Assembly (NCBI GenBank): GCA_001295905.1
Contig: LJHT01000003.1
Span: 1-64,000, forward strand
Direction: 5' to 3'
DNA: 64,000 bases
DNA from: a beta proteobacterium AAP51
Lineage (GTDB): Bacteria; Pseudomonadota; Gammaproteobacteria; Burkholderiales; Burkholderiaceae_C
Shown one piece after another: positions 41,816 to 49,880 of the stretch. Each line of letters starts with the position of its first letter. The first letter of the stretch is position 1. Below the pieces are notes generated by a model. The model worked only from the letters and a program-made list of their open reading frames with translations. It was not told the origin of the DNA and searched no databases. Made by a program: the position numbers and the translations under genes.

Positions 41816-43306
41816 ATGGCCACGCAAGACATCCTCATCAACTGGGCCCCGCAGGAAACGCGCGTGGCCGTGGTGGAAAACGGCGCGGTGCAGGAACTGC
41901 ACGTCGAGCGCACGCTCGAGCGCGGCCTGGTGGGCAACGTCTACCTGGGCAAGGTGGTGCGGGTGTTGCCGGGCATGCAAAGCGCCTTCATCGACATCGG
42001 CCTGGAGCGCGCCGCCTTCCTGCACGTGGCCGATCTGGTGGGCGGCCCGCCGCGCGCCGAGGCGCGGCCCGACGCGCCGCTGGTGCCCATCGAGCGCCAG
42101 GTGTTCGAAGGCCAGACGCTCACCGTGCAGGTCATCAAAGATGCCATCGGCACCAAGGGCGCGCGCCTGTCCACGCAGATCAGCATCGCCGGGCGCATGC
42201 TGGTGTTCCTGCCGCACGACAAGCACATCGGCATCAGCCAGAAGATAGGCAGCCACGAGCTGCGCGAAAGCCTGCGCGCGCGCGTGCAGGCGCTGGCCGC
42301 GGCGGGGCTTGAAAAAGACAGCGACAAGGTGGGCGGCTTCATCCTGCGCACCAATGCCGAAGAAGCCACCGACGCCGAACTGGCCGAAGACATCGCCTAC
42401 CTGCGCCGTGCCTGGGCGCTGATACGCGAACGTGCGCAGCAGCGCCCGCCGGGCAGCCTGCTGCACCAGGACCTGAGCCTGGCCGAGCGCGTGCTGCGCG
42501 ACCTGGCCGTGGATGCCACCGGCACCATCCGCATCGACAGCCGCCTGCAGTGCAACGCGCTGAAGGCCTTCGGCGACACCTACATGCCGGGCACGGTGAA
42601 CAAGCTCGAGCTCTACAAGGGCGAGCGGCCCATCTTCGACCTCTTCGGCATCGAGGAAGAGATCGCCCGCGCTTTAGGCCGGCGTGTTGACCTGAAGAGC
42701 GGCGGCTACCTCATCATCGACCAGACCGAAGCGCTGACCACCATCGACGTGAACACCGGCGGCTTCGTCGGTGCGCGCAACTTCGACGACACCATCTTCA
42801 AGACCAACCTGGAAGCGGCCGGCGCCATGGCGCGCCAGCTGCGGCTGCGCAACCTGGGCGGCATCATCATTGCCGACTTCATCGACATGACGCGGCCCGA
42901 CCACCAGGAAGCCGTGCTGGCCGAACTGCGCAAGCAGCTGGCGCGCGACCGTACGCGCACCACGGTGAGCGGCTTCACGCAACTGGGCCTGGTGGAGATG
43001 ACGCGCAAGCGCACGCGCGAAAGCCTGGCCCACATGCTGTGCGAACCCTGCCCCACCTGCCAGGGCCGCGGCCAGGTGAAGACGGCGCGCAGCGTGTGCT
43101 ACGACATCCTGCGCGAAATCTTGCGCGAGGCGCGGCAGTTCAGCCCCAAGGAGTTCCGCGTCATCGCTTCACCGGCGGTGGTGGAGATGCTGCTGGACGA
43201 AGAAAGCGTGCACCTCGCGGGCCTGAGCGAATTCATCGGCAAGCCGATCTCGCTGAGCGCGGAGGCGGGGATGAATCCGGAGCAGTACGACATCGTGCTG
43301 GTTTAG
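41816..43306 (+). CDS. rng: Ribonuclease G
   Basis: Endonuclease for 16S rRNA 5' maturation and mRNA decay; 496 residues (E. coli 489). S1-like region with GNVYLGKVVRVLPGMQSAFIDIG, catalytic region SGGYLIIDQTEALTTIDVNTG and GGIIIADFIDM with Mg-binding aspartates, and the Zn-link CEPCPTC in MLCEPCPTCQGRG. It ends EQYDIVLV like RNase G, without the long C-terminal scaffold of RNase E. Start ATG 41816; the open frame before it overlaps maf. Confidence 0.96.
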   Translation: MATQDILINWAPQETRVAVVENGAVQELHVERTLERGLVGNVYLGKVVRVLPGMQSAFIDIGLERAAFLHVADLVGGPPRAEARPDAPLVPIERQVFEGQTLTVQVIKDAIGTKGARLSTQISIAGRMLVFLPHDKHIGISQKIGSHELRESLRARVQALAAAGLEKDSDKVGGFILRTNAEEATDAELAEDIAYLRRAWALIRERAQQRPPGSLLHQDLSLAERVLRDLAVDATGTIRIDSRLQCNALKAFGDTYMPGTVNKLELYKGERPIFDLFGIEEEIARALGRRVDLKSGGYLIIDQTEALTTIDVNTGGFVGARNFDDTIFKTNLEAAGAMARQLRLRNLGGIIIADFIDMTRPDHQEAVLAELRKQLARDRTRTTVSGFTQLGLVEMTRKRTRESLAHMLCEPCPTCQGRGQVKTARSVCYDILREILREARQFSPKEFRVIASPAVVEMLLDEESVHLAGLSEFIGKPISLSAEAGMNPEQYDIVLV

Positions 43307-43325
43307 GGGCCCCAGCCCCTGCCCG

Positions 43326-44918
43326 CTACAACGGCTGCAGCTGCGCCCCGCGCAAGCCCACCAGCAGCGCCCGGCCGCTGCCGTCGACCCTGAACTCGCC
43401 GTAGCGGGCCACCGCCCAGCGTGCGGCTTCACCTTCCGGAAAGAACCAGGCGTTGGTCACCAGCACCCAGTGGCCGCCGCGGGCTGTCAGGGCCAGCTTC
43501 AGTTCGCTGGGGCCGGGCACGCCGCCTGCCGGCAGCAACTGCAGCGTGGCCACGCCGCGGGCGTCGCGCCGGGCCAGCAGCTGCGGCGGCGGCCCGGGCC
43601 ACAGGCCGGTGCTGGGTGGGGGCAGGGTGGGCAGCTGGAAACGCAAGGCCATGTAGTCGCCCTGCATCAGGGAACGCGGGTCGGCTGGCAAAAGCTCCAC
43701 GAACAAGGGCTGGCCTTCGGCGATGAGCTTCTCTTTCTGCCAGATGCCGGCGTTGGCCACCGCCAGCAGGGCGGCAAGGCTGAGGGCCAGGCCGATGCGG
43801 GCACGGCCTGCGTGCGGCGGCGAGGCCAGGGCTGTGTCTTCAGCGTGTGCTGCGGTGGGCGCCGCGACCTTTTTCTGCACGCGCCACGCCCACATCGCCA
43901 CGGCGCCCAGCAGCGCGCCGGCGCCCAGCAAGGTCAGCGCCTTGATCTGCAGCGGCCAGGCCAGCGCGTAGTAGAAGGCGCCCAGCGTCCAGGCGGCGGC
44001 CAGCGCTGCGGTGGTGGCCAGGCGCCAACGGTGCGTGGTGGCCGCCAGTGCCAGCGCCAGCAGGCAGGCGCCCAGGGCCGGCATGAAACCGGCCAGCGCC
44101 ACCAGCACCAGGGCCGCCGCCGCACACCAGCCCTGGCGCAAGGGCGGCCAGCCGCGTGCGGCCCAGAAGGCAGCGCCCACCGCCAGCAGCGCAGAGCTGG
44201 CCTGCATCGGCAGGTCTTCCCAGCGCGCGCCCAGCGCATGCCTGCGCGCCAGTTCGGCACCGCTGCTGCTGCCCAGGCTGGCGCCCACCAGCATCGTCAG
44301 GCCCGCCCACGCGCACAGGCCGGCCAGCACGGCCACCAGCCAGCCGGCCTGCACGCTTTCCAGCGCTGCGCGCATGCGCGGCGGGCAGTGGCGGTGCAGC
44401 GCCAGCGCCAGCAGCCACAGGCTCAGCACCAGGTGCAGGGCCAGCCACAACAGCTGCTGGTTGCCGAACCAGGCGCCGCTCCACAGGCGCGGCGTGAACA
44501 CCAGCATCGCCAGCAGCGCCGCTGCCGCCCCCAGCATCACGCGCAGCCAGGCCCGCGGCAGGGCCGCCGCCAGGGCCAGGCACAGCCCGCAGAGCAGCGC
44601 CGCTGCGGCCTGGTCGTCCACGTCCTCGAACAGCCCCAGGCCGATGGACAGCAGGCCCAGCAGCAGCGCCGGCTGCGCGAGCTGCTCCACGAACACCGGC
44701 AGTTCGCGGGTGCGCAGCACCACGACGGCCAGGCCCAGCAGCAGGCCGCCCACCACGTAGGGGCCGATGCCCCGCTGCAGCACGTCGCCCAGCAGCAGGA
44801 ACACCACCGCCAGCAGCGGCAACGCCGACAGCCAGGCCCCCAGGGCCGAGAGCAGTACCACCGGCCAGGGCCGGCTGGGCAACCCCTTTGGCGCGGTTTC
44901 GATCACGGGCGGGTTCAT
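43326..44918 (-). CDS. DUF4401/GDYXXLXY-domain polytopic membrane protein
   Basis: 530 residues. The N-terminal two thirds hold about 12 to 14 hydrophobic helices (DUF4401-like). The C-terminal soluble part contains the GDYXXLXY signature as MQGDYMALRFQL, followed by a beta-rich region ending YGEFRVDGSGRALLVGLRG. These proteins occur with DUF2157 proteins, as here: the start codon overlaps the upstream DUF2157 gene by 4 nt. The function of the pair is unknown. Confidence 0.86.
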   Translation of the reverse strand: MNPPVIETAPKGLPSRPWPVVLLSALGAWLSALPLLAVVFLLLGDVLQRGIGPYVVGGLLLGLAVVVLRTRELPVFVEQLAQPALLLGLLSIGLGLFEDVDDQAAAALLCGLCLALAAALPRAWLRVMLGAAAALLAMLVFTPRLWSGAWFGNQQLLWLALHLVLSLWLLALALHRHCPPRMRAALESVQAGWLVAVLAGLCAWAGLTMLVGASLGSSSGAELARRHALGARWEDLPMQASSALLAVGAAFWAARGWPPLRQGWCAAAALVLVALAGFMPALGACLLALALAATTHRWRLATTAALAAAWTLGAFYYALAWPLQIKALTLLGAGALLGAVAMWAWRVQKKVAAPTAAHAEDTALASPPHAGRARIGLALSLAALLAVANAGIWQKEKLIAEGQPLFVELLPADPRSLMQGDYMALRFQLPTLPPPSTGLWPGPPPQLLARRDARGVATLQLLPAGGVPGPSELKLALTARGGHWVLVTNAWFFPEGEAARWAVARYGEFRVDGSGRALLVGLRGAQLQPL

Positions 44919-45937
44919 CGTGCGGCCTCTTGCCCTTGGTGCTCTTGGTGCGCTTGGTGCGTTTGATGGGCCTCATGCGCCTTCTGCAGGCGCAGCAGGG
45001 CATGCACCGTGGCCGCCAGCAGCCCGGCCGCCACCAGGCCCAGCAGCAGGAAGCGGCTCATGGGGTCGCTGCGGCCGGCGCCATCGAACAGCAGACGCAG
45101 CAGGCCGCCGCACAGCAGGGTGTTGAGGCCCAGTGCGGCAGCGCTCAGGCCGAAGAGGTCGAAGCAGCGCGCCGGCCCCCAGGCCAGCACGGTGGCCAGC
45201 ACGGCCAGCGCCAGCAGGCCCAGCAGGTACTGCCCGCCCACCTGCACATGGAACAAGCCGGCCAGCGCGCTGGCGCTGAGCATCACCACCACCAGCGTGA
45301 GCGCGGTGCGCAGCGCCCAGGGCCCGGCGCCGGTGAGAACGCGCAGCGGCGGTGCCAGCAGCGCAGCCACGCCCAGCGCCAGCGCCGCGCCCACCGCGTG
45401 CACCGGCAGGTCGTGCGGCACCGCGCGCCAGCTGTGCCCGGTGTGCGCCTGCACCCACAACGCCACGGCCGTCAGCGCCACCAGCGCCCAGGGGGCCCAC
45501 AGCAGCTCGCTGCGCAGGCCCAGGGCCAGCGGCAGCATCAGCGCTGCCCACAGCGCAAAGAGCTGCCAGGGGTCGGCGCCGGTCTGGTAGGTCTGGCCGA
45601 AGTAGGCCAGCAGCGCGCCGCTGTTGATGAACACCAGCAAGCCCAGCGGCCGGCGCGCTGCCGGGCGCAACCAGGCGGCGGCCGCCAGCACCAGCAGCGT
45701 GCCTTGCAGCAGCGCGAAGCGCTCCAGGCGGCCCCAGCCGCCCCACTGGGCGGCCACCCAGAACACCAGCCCCATGCCCCCCAGCGTGGCGGCCAGCGCG
45801 GCCAGCCCCAGGGCCACGTGCCGCGCCAGGCCGGCAGGGGTGCCGGCGAGGCCGGCGCGCTGCTCCAGCTGCGTGGTGGCGGCGGCGTCCAGGCCCTGCT
45901 CGGCGGCGCTGCGGTACAGGTGCAGTCGAAGGTCCAT
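44915..45937 (-). CDS. DUF2157 domain membrane protein with His-rich C-terminal tail
   Basis: 340 residues. A short cytoplasmic N-terminus (MDLRLHLYRSAAEQGL…) is followed by about ten hydrophobic helices; WVAAQWGGWGRLERFALLQG is typical of DUF2157. The C-terminal tail carries a repeated HxxHQ pattern (KAHEAHQTHQAHQEHQ) encoded by 9-bp tandem repeats at 44933-44977. It is translationally coupled to the GDYXXLXY gene (ATGA overlap 44915-44918). Divergent from purU. Confidence 0.86.
   Translation of the reverse strand: MDLRLHLYRSAAEQGLDAAATTQLEQRAGLAGTPAGLARHVALGLAALAATLGGMGLVFWVAAQWGGWGRLERFALLQGTLLVLAAAAWLRPAARRPLGLLVFINSGALLAYFGQTYQTGADPWQLFALWAALMLPLALGLRSELLWAPWALVALTAVALWVQAHTGHSWRAVPHDLPVHAVGAALALGVAALLAPPLRVLTGAGPWALRTALTLVVVMLSASALAGLFHVQVGGQYLLGLLALAVLATVLAWGPARCFDLFGLSAAALGLNTLLCGGLLRLLFDGAGRSDPMSRFLLLGLVAAGLLAATVHALLRLQKAHEAHQTHQAHQEHQGQEAAR
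44933..44977 (-). repeat. 9-bp coding tandem repeat giving a histidine-rich tail
   Basis: Five in-frame 9-bp units (CAYSARVCS-like; best form CACCAAGNG) at the end of the DUF2157 gene encode successive His-x-x triplets. Unit number could vary between strains without shifting the frame. Confidence 0.75.
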
Positions 45938-46124
45938 CGGTGGCTCGGTGTGGCTGCGTTGCGGGTGATGCTAGGCGTGGGGCGCCGCACTCGGGTGCTG
46001 CACCTGCACGGCATCGCGCGGTGCGCCTGGCGGTATCGGCGTGTGCTACCGGGGTGCGCCGCTCACCCCGTTCAACGCCGTTCAACCGCGGTGGGCACCA
46101 GGCCGGCTGCGCGCACACGCTGCC

Positions 46125-46130
46125 TACAAT
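46125..46130 (+). promoter_or_regulatory. Candidate purU -10 element, very close to the ATG
   Basis: TACAAT, 7 nt before ATG 46138. If used, transcription would begin at or beside the start codon, giving a leaderless mRNA. No good -35 box is visible. The rest of the gap 45938-46137 shows nothing clear. Confidence 0.4.
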
Positions 46131-46137
46131 TTGCCGC

Positions 46138-47022
46138 ATGGCCCCTGACCACCAGTTCGTTCTCACCCTCTCCTGCCGCGACACCAAGGGCATCGTGCAT
46201 GCCGTCGCGGGCCTGCTCTACCAGGCCGGCTGCAACATCATCGATTCACAGCAGTTCGGTGATCTGGAAGGCGAACACGCCACCGGCCTCTTCTTCATGC
46301 GCGTGCACTTCCAAGCGCCGCCGCAACTGGCCCAGGCCGAGACGCTGAGCACACTGTTCCAGCACACGCGGCAGCAGTTCGGCATGCAGGTGCACTTTCA
46401 CGCCCTGGGCGTGCGCCCGCGGCTGCTGCTGATGGTGAGCCAGCACGGCCATTGCCTGAACGACCTGCTGTTCCGCTGGAAGAGCGGCAACCTGGGCGTG
46501 GACATCCCGGCCATCGTCAGCAACCACAGCACCTACCGCGGCCTGGCCGAGAGCTACGGCATCCCTTTCCACCATCTTCCCTTGGCCGGGGGCAGCAGCG
46601 CCGAGCTCAAGCGCGCGCAAGAGCTGCAGGTGGAAGCGCTGATCGAGCGCGAGCGCATCGACCTCGTGGTGCTGGCGCGCTACATGCAGATCCTGAGCGA
46701 GCCTTTCTGCCAGGTGCTGGCCGGCCGCGCCATCAACATCCACCATAGCTTCCTGCCCAGCTTCAAGGGCGGGCGGCCTTACCACCAGGCGCATGCCCGC
46801 GGCGTGAAGCTCATCGGCGCCACAGCGCACTACGTGACGGCCGATCTGGACGAAGGGCCCATCATCGAGCAGGACGTGCAGCGCGTGGACCACACGCTCT
46901 CGGCCGAAGACTTCACCGCCGTCGGCCGCGACATCGAATGCATGGTGCTGGCGCGTGCGGTGCGCTGGCACGTGGAGCACCGCGTGCTTGTCAACGGGCA
47001 CAAGTGCGTGGTGTTCCGCTGA
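46138..47022 (+). CDS. purU: Formyltetrahydrofolate deformylase
   Basis: Releases formate from 10-formyl-THF, balancing one-carbon pools; 294 residues. An N-terminal ACT domain (LTLSCRDTKGIVHAVAGLLYQAGCNI) precedes the formyltransferase-fold domain: AIVSNHSTYRGLAESYGIPFHHLP, LARYMQILSEPFC, NIHHSFLPSFKGG and TADLDEGPIIEQDVQRV with the catalytic Asn/His/Asp. The open frame continues upstream to 45940 but conserved sequence starts at MAPDHQF. Confidence 0.96.
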   Translation: MAPDHQFVLTLSCRDTKGIVHAVAGLLYQAGCNIIDSQQFGDLEGEHATGLFFMRVHFQAPPQLAQAETLSTLFQHTRQQFGMQVHFHALGVRPRLLLMVSQHGHCLNDLLFRWKSGNLGVDIPAIVSNHSTYRGLAESYGIPFHHLPLAGGSSAELKRAQELQVEALIERERIDLVVLARYMQILSEPFCQVLAGRAINIHHSFLPSFKGGRPYHQAHARGVKLIGATAHYVTADLDEGPIIEQDVQRVDHTLSAEDFTAVGRDIECMVLARAVRWHVEHRVLVNGHKCVVFR

Positions 47023-47031
47023 AGCGCCCGT

Positions 47032-47253
47032 TCAGCCGCGTTTGCCCCCGAAGGCGAGCATCAGGCCGCCCACCACGATGGCGCCCACGCCGGCCCAGAC
47101 CGGCACGTTGACGGTTTCCTTTTCCTTCACCGTCAACTCCAGCGGGCCCAGCTTCACGGCCGTGGTGTCCTTCGTGTAGCTGAAGCTGCCATACACCAGG
47201 GCCATCACGCCGGCGGCCAGCACCACCGCACCCAGCAGCTTGATTGCATTCAT
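47032..47253 (-). CDS. DUF3185 family small membrane protein
   Basis: 73 residues: MNAIKLLGAVVLAAGVMALVYG forms a first membrane helix, a polar stretch SYTKDTTAVKLGPLELTVKEKETVNVPVW is conserved in the family, and GVGAIVVGGLMLAFG forms a second helix. Small inner-membrane protein of unknown role. It is short, but strong similarity to DUF3185 supports it. The gap up to 47498 (about 244 bp) shows no clear signal. Confidence 0.85.
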   Translation of the reverse strand: MNAIKLLGAVVLAAGVMALVYGSFSYTKDTTAVKLGPLELTVKEKETVNVPVWAGVGAIVVGGLMLAFGGKRG

Positions 47254-47497
47254 CTCTTCGTGGCTCCTTGAGGCCGCCTGCGGCGCCGGGTCGGCGACCC
47301 GCAGGCCCGCAGTCGGCACGGGCATTGAAGCACAGCGCGTGCGACTGGCGGTGTCGGGACGTTGCGGCGGTGGCGGGCTCGCGTGTGTCTGCGATGGTGT
47401 CTCCAGCTGCGGCTGCCAGAATGACCGGCCATGACCGCTGTCCCGTTCCGCATGAAGTGCCCAGCCGGCCGTGCCGGCGCTGCCCGAGCCTGAGGCC

Positions 47498-48409
47498 ATG
47501 AAGCCCTGGCCCGTGCGCCTGCCGCCCGCACTGCGCGAACGCCAGCGCTGGATCACGCCCGAGCCGCTGAACTTGGCGCCTGAACTGGTGGGCCAGCCGC
47601 TGGCCACGCCCTGGCGGCGGGCCTGGGCCATGGCCATCGACCTGGCCGTGGTGGGCATGCTCACCGGCATCAGCGGCGCCTGGTTGTGGCTGGGGCTGGC
47701 GCTGGTGCTGCTGCAGTTGCACAACCGCCCGCGCGAGGCGCCGGCCCGTCGGCGGCAGTGGGTGGGCTGGGCTGCGGCAGCGCTGATCGCTTTCCTGGCC
47801 CTGGGCGAACTGAGCGACCGCGTGGCGGCGTGGTGGTCGCCGGCGCCGGCGCCAGCGGCAGCGGCAGCGGCCGCATCGGAGGACGCCGCATCGGATGACG
47901 CCGAATCACCCATTGCACCCGCAGAGACCGCCGCCTCGTCAGCCACCCCGAGTGATGCCGAACGCATCGCCGCGCTGCAGGCCCAGCTGCAGGCCGCCGA
48001 GCGTGAAGCGCGCGAGGCGCGGCGCGCGCTGGCTGAAAAGCCCACGGGCTTGCGCGAGCATCTCTCGCGCTTCCTCGATGACCTCGGTGCCGGCCTGGGC
48101 TGGGGCATCGTCTACTTCTCGCTGCTGCCGGCCTGGTGGGGCGGGCAGACCGTGGGCAAGAAGCTGATGCGCTTGCGCGTGCTGGAACTCACCGGCAAGC
48201 CCGTGACGGTGATGCATGCCCTCAAGCGCTATGGCGGTTACGCCGCCGGCCTGGCCACGGGCGGCCTGGGTTTCCTGCAGATCCTGTGGGACCCCAACCG
48301 CCAGGCCCTGCACGACAAGGCGGCGCACACCGTGGTGGTGGACCTGCGGCTGAAGCCCGCCATGCCGCCTGCACTGGCCGAGCCGCCGGCACAACCCCCA
48401 GCCGCCTGA
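47498..48409 (+). CDS. RDD family membrane protein with central coiled coil
   Basis: 303 residues from MKPWPVRLPPAL (a start at 47471 is possible). The N-terminal RDD part (TPWRRAWAMAIDLAVVGML) has two to three helices to about residue 115. It is interrupted by an Ala/Glu/Asp-rich soluble coiled-coil insert (~125-185, ERIAALQAQLQAAEREAREARRAL). The second half of the RDD domain follows: GQTVGKKLMRLRVLELTGKPVT and LWDPNRQALHDKAAHTVVV. Function unknown. Confidence 0.84.
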   Translation: MKPWPVRLPPALRERQRWITPEPLNLAPELVGQPLATPWRRAWAMAIDLAVVGMLTGISGAWLWLGLALVLLQLHNRPREAPARRRQWVGWAAAALIAFLALGELSDRVAAWWSPAPAPAAAAAAASEDAASDDAESPIAPAETAASSATPSDAERIAALQAQLQAAEREAREARRALAEKPTGLREHLSRFLDDLGAGLGWGIVYFSLLPAWWGGQTVGKKLMRLRVLELTGKPVTVMHALKRYGGYAAGLATGGLGFLQILWDPNRQALHDKAAHTVVVDLRLKPAMPPALAEPPAQPPAA

Positions 48410-48473
48410 GCTTAGCCCTCGCGTTTGCCGCAGCTTGTTGCGCTGCAGCGTGCCGCCTAGACTGGAAGGCAGC

Positions 48474-49880
48474 ATGCAAGCCGCGCAGAACCAGCTCATC
48501 ACCCGCATCGGGCCCGGCACGGCGTGTGGCGAGCTGATGCGCCGCTACTGGCAGCCGGTGGCGCTGCTGGACGAATTCGACCCCGCGCTTGACCCGCGCA
48601 TGGCGCAGCGCCCGTTGAAGGCCGTGCGCCTGCTGGGCCAGGAGCTCGTGCTCTTCCGTGACGAAACCGGCCGCTACGGCCTGCTGGACCGTGATTGCCC
48701 GCACCGCGGCGCCGACCTGGCCTACGCCCGCCACGAAGGCGACGGCCTGCGCTGCCCCTTCCACGGCTGGAAGTTCGACGCCACCGGCCGTTGCCTGGAA
48801 ACCCCGGCCGAACCGTCCGTCAACGGCGTGCCCAGCACGCTGTGCCAGCGCGTGCGCCAGCGCAGCTACCCGCTGCAGCAGGTGGCCGGCGTGCTGTTCG
48901 CCTACCTCGGCCCCGAAGACAGCCCGCCGCCCGCGCTGCCCGCCTTCGATGCCTACACCGCCCCGGCCACGCACAGCTTCGCGTTCAAGGGCCTGTGGCG
49001 CTGCAACTGGCTGCAGGCTTTCGAGGTGGGCATGGACCCCGCGCACCCCAGCTTCCTGCACCGCTACCTGCAGGACGAAGACACCGATGCCGAACGCGCC
49101 TACGGCCGCCAGTTCCGCGCCGCCAGCCTGGGCGAGGTGGACGGCCAGCGCTGGCCCATGACGCGCGTGATGCGCGAGTTCTGCAGCCCCGAGATCCAGC
49201 ACGCCGAAGTCGCGCCCGGCCTGCTGCGCCTGACGGCGCTGCGGCACATCAACGAGCAGCTCACGCACGTGCGCGTCACGCATGCGGCCTTTCCGCACAC
49301 CTTCGTGATACCGCTGTCGGAGACGCTCACCATCACGCAGCTGCACGTGCCGGTGGACGACGAGAACACCTACTGGTACAGCTTCTTCACCAGCTACGCC
49401 GGCCCGCTGGACAAGGCCACGATGCGCGCGCAGCGCCTGGCCCACACCACGCTGCCCGACTACGTGCCGAAGAACGGCCGCCACAACCACTGGAACTTCA
49501 ACCCGGAAGAACAGCGCACGCGCACCTTCCTGGGCATGGGCGAGGAAGACATCAACCTGCACGACCAGTGGGCCGTGGAGAGCATGGGCCCCATCCAAGA
49601 CCGCACGCGGGAACACCTGGGCAGCAGCGACCAGGTCATCATGGCCTACCGCCGCCTGCTGCTGAAGGCCATCAGCACCGTGCAGGCCGGCGGCACGCCG
49701 CCGCTGGTGCTGGGTGCGGCCGAAGCGGCCGCGCTGCAGGGCCCGCACACCATCGACTGCATGGCTCCGGCCCAGGGCTGGCTGCCTTTCTGGCAGGCCA
49801 CGGCCGCGGCCCGGCGTGCCGCTGCGCCCTGGCTGGCCGCAGCCGCTGGCTCCGAAGCCAGCGCACCCCACGCCCCATGA
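48474..49880 (+). CDS. Rieske [2Fe-2S] aromatic-ring-type oxygenase, alpha subunit
   Basis: 468 residues, close to phthalate 4,5-dioxygenase and related demethylases. Rieske centre ligands: CPH in DRDCPHRGADLAY and CPFHGW 18 residues later. Mononuclear iron motif D-x2-H-x4-H is in GMDPAHPSFLHRYL. The start ATG 48474 is chosen from the conserved N-terminus (QNQLITRIGPGTACGELMRRYWQPV). First gene of a plus-strand cluster; the next gene's ATG overlaps its stop (ATGA). A ferredoxin is encoded two genes downstream, but no reductase is present. The substrate is unknown. Confidence 0.93.
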   Translation: MQAAQNQLITRIGPGTACGELMRRYWQPVALLDEFDPALDPRMAQRPLKAVRLLGQELVLFRDETGRYGLLDRDCPHRGADLAYARHEGDGLRCPFHGWKFDATGRCLETPAEPSVNGVPSTLCQRVRQRSYPLQQVAGVLFAYLGPEDSPPPALPAFDAYTAPATHSFAFKGLWRCNWLQAFEVGMDPAHPSFLHRYLQDEDTDAERAYGRQFRAASLGEVDGQRWPMTRVMREFCSPEIQHAEVAPGLLRLTALRHINEQLTHVRVTHAAFPHTFVIPLSETLTITQLHVPVDDENTYWYSFFTSYAGPLDKATMRAQRLAHTTLPDYVPKNGRHNHWNFNPEEQRTRTFLGMGEEDINLHDQWAVESMGPIQDRTREHLGSSDQVIMAYRRLLLKAISTVQAGGTPPLVLGAAEAAALQGPHTIDCMAPAQGWLPFWQATAAARRAAAPWLAAAAGSEASAPHAP

